A stretch of DNA of 24,483 nt from positions 1 through 24,483 of the forward strand of contig JAVYRX010000013.1 in the NCBI GenBank assembly GCA_038729485.1. Reading direction: 5' to 3'. This stretch comes from GCA-001856825 sp038729485 (GTDB taxonomy: Archaea; Thermoplasmatota; Thermoplasmata; Thermoplasmatales; GCA-001856825). The notes under the pieces are model-generated. The model was given only the letters and a program-made list of their open reading frames with translations, was not told where the DNA came from and ran no database searches. Positions 23,769 to 24,483 of this stretch are shown piece by piece (position 1 is the stretch's first letter; the number at the start of each line of letters is the position of its first letter). The position numbers and the translations under genes are program-made.

Positions 23769-23996
23769 CTATTCCATTCCGTTATTCAATTCTGTTACCA
23801 AAGTCTCGCCTTTTTTAATGTTCTTAAATTCGAAAGACAGTATCCTTGAGCCGTCCTCCTTAAGGTAAAGGTGCCTCGAATTTGGATTTACAGTTTTAGC
23901 TCCACCCATGAGCCATTTACTCGCATTGACGTTCCCTCTTGATCTTAACGCTATGCTAACGTCGTCAATGTCATATATGGCGATTATCTTAATCAC
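23769..23996 (-). CDS. Hypothetical 75-residue protein
   Basis: A small, soluble-looking protein beginning (GTG) MIKIIAIYDIDDVSIALRSR and ending in a Lys/Glu-rich strand pair around LYLKEDGSRILSFEFKNIKKG. The pattern is mixed alpha/beta without Cys pairs or membrane segments. I do not recognise it. The GTG start at 23994-23996 overlaps the stop of the zinc-ribbon-like gene by 8 bases, and an upstream in-frame stop at 24024 limits the frame, so the gene depends on its neighbour for expression. Coding status is moderately supported by this tight coupling. Confidence 0.45.
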   Translation of the reverse strand: MIKIIAIYDIDDVSIALRSRGNVNASKWLMGGAKTVNPNSRHLYLKEDGSRILSFEFKNIKKGETLVTELNNGME

Positions 23997-24162
23997 GTTG
24001 TTCTTTTCGAATCTGTATTGTGCTCAGGTAATGGGTTATATCGCCGTGATGATAAAGCAAGTACTCGTATCTTTTACCATATCTGTTAAGAACCCACTTT
24101 CTTGAAATCGTGCCCTTCTCGTTGCATATAGGGCAGACCCCCTCCCTTTTAGAGTAAGTCAT
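23989..24162 (-). CDS. 57-residue zinc-ribbon-like protein
   Basis: A short gene with ATG at 24160-24162 and TAA at 23989-23991. The product starts MTYSKREGVCPICNEKGTIS, a single CPxC knuckle (Cys10, Cys13), followed by KWVLNRYGKRYEYLLYHHGD with His38, His39 and a further His44 that could complete a metal site. The pattern C-P-x-C-x-x-x-G-x-x-x-x-K-W then aromatic strand then His-His resembles small archaeal zinc-binding proteins of unknown role, perhaps nucleic-acid binding. A TATA-like stretch is centred about 26 bases from the ATG, so the message would be leaderless. It overlaps the next gene by 8 bases. Confidence 0.6.
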   Translation of the reverse strand: MTYSKREGVCPICNEKGTISRKWVLNRYGKRYEYLLYHHGDITHYLSTIQIRKEQRD

Positions 24163-24183
24163 AAACTGAAATAATAAACTGAA
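24161..24183. repeat. Two-copy tandem repeat in the promoter of the zinc-ribbon-like gene
   Basis: ATAAACTGAA occurs at 24161-24170 and again at 24174-24183, a 13-base period in an AT-rich stretch covering the start codon and the region up to the TATA-like element. It may be a regulator site or simple AT-rich slippage. Confidence 0.35.
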
Positions 24184-24194
24184 TAATAATTATT
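24181..24194 (-). promoter_or_regulatory. Candidate TATA box of the zinc-ribbon-like gene
   Basis: AATAATTATTATTC on the minus strand is centred about 26 bases from the ATG at 24162. Confidence 0.3.
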
Positions 24195-24220
24195 GAACCA
24201 AAGATGGCTCATCTATGTTC

Positions 24221-24306
24221 TCACCTGCCGCCGACTATTATTCCTCCCATATATGTTAGAAGGGCCATCGCTGCAGTCCCTAGGGGAAAACTATTGAGAC
24301 GTACAT
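24221..24306 (-). pseudogene. Possible tiny membrane peptide gene interrupted by one base
   Basis: An ATG at 24304-24306 has an ideal ribosome binding site (AGGAGG at 24314-24319, 7 bases away) and a TATA element (24338-24350), yet its frame stops after eight codons (MYVSIVFP). If the run of four C (24283-24286) had five, the frame would continue as LGTAAMALLTYMGGIIVGGR and stop at 24221-24223, giving a 28-residue hydrophobic peptide. This suggests a frameshift, a sequencing error in a homopolymer, or chance. No family is recognised. Confidence 0.3.
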
Positions 24307-24337
24307 TCTAAAACCTCCTAGTTTCCATTCTCCTGAT

Positions 24338-24350
24338 CTATTTTTATAAA
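24338..24350 (-). promoter_or_regulatory. Strong TATA box in front of the tiny interrupted ORF
   Basis: TTTATAAAAATAG on the minus strand is centred about 39 bases before the ATG at 24306, predicting a 13-base leader that holds exactly the AGGAGG ribosome binding site. Confidence 0.4.
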
Positions 24351-24483
24351 TTATAGTAGTTAGTATTTCTAACTTTTACAAACTTTTAATTCTTTCGCAG
24401 GCTATCTGCACGTAATAACTGGGAAAAGAAGAATACCGGAAATAAGTGCATTTTCTCTGTTAATCACGCGGGAGGGGCCGTAG

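Larger units (their letters stand above)
24163..24483. other. Right-edge region without a clear full gene
   Basis: This stretch holds the promoter of the zinc-ribbon-like gene (about 24181-24194), a tiny interrupted ORF (24221-24306) with its own TATA element and ribosome binding site, and an AT-rich block (24338-24400). On the minus strand a frame is open from the window edge to a TAG at 24402-24404 (26 residues ending FPVITCR), which could be the end of a gene lying further right, but nothing recognisable is encoded. Confidence 0.35.

Noticed and set aside
1..24483. CRISPR arrays, insertion sequences, integrases, tRNA or rRNA genes
   Set aside because: No regularly spaced repeats, transposase-like frames, terminal inverted repeats around genes, or cloverleaf/rRNA-like stretches were seen on reading both strands.

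Overview
The window looks like a chromosomal stretch from an archaeon, most probably a Thermoplasmata relative (order-level placement is inference). Supporting signs: archaeal-type TATA elements lie about 25-32 bases in front of the first codon of almost every first gene, so most first genes look leaderless, while internal operon genes carry purine-rich ribosome binding sites; there is a UPF0147 protein, a type IV pilin with an archaeal class III signal, a stand-alone Lrp/AsnC ligand domain, COG1361-type surface protein repeats, and arginine codons dominated by AGG/AGA. No tRNA, rRNA, CRISPR array, insertion sequence or integrase was seen.

Positions 1-7556 form a beta-oxidation island. An acyl-CoA dehydrogenase (cut by the left edge) follows a thiolase on the minus strand; diverging from them are etfB-etfA. 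Converging on etfA is a minus-strand operon of SCP2-domain protein, fused 3-hydroxyacyl-CoA dehydrogenase/enoyl-CoA hydratase, and a membrane Fe-S/heme oxidoreductase of the ETF:menaquinone oxidoreductase type. Together they cover dehydrogenation, hydration, second oxidation and thiolysis, plus the electron path from acyl-CoA dehydrogenase through ETF to the quinone pool.

Positions 7619-16353 are envelope and transport: an MMPL/RND exporter with a huge sequon-rich ectodomain, a divergent TatD-like hydrolase, a small membrane protein, then a PadR-like regulator with a perfect palindrome at its predicted transcription start, an MFS multidrug exporter and a secreted, membrane-anchored Ig-like repeat protein, the last three apparently one operon.

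Positions 16350-21122 return to carbon metabolism: aconitase A, and divergent from it a two-subunit B12-dependent acyl-CoA mutase. By family it would be called methylmalonyl-CoA mutase, but the two residues that read the methylmalonyl carboxylate are Phe69 and Gln187 instead of Tyr and Arg, the pattern of isobutyryl-CoA mutase. This would let isobutyryl-CoA (from valine or other branched compounds) become n-butyryl-CoA and enter the beta-oxidation genes 12-19 kb away, with acetyl-CoA going to the TCA cycle. That is the most interesting reading of the window.

Positions 21108-24483 hold small genes: UPF0147, a ligand-domain-only Lrp protein, a winged-helix protein with a membrane protein partner, a pilin with a small membrane protein, a 57-residue zinc-ribbon-like protein coupled to a 75-residue unknown, and a tiny ORF with a strong promoter and ribosome binding site that seems broken by one missing base.
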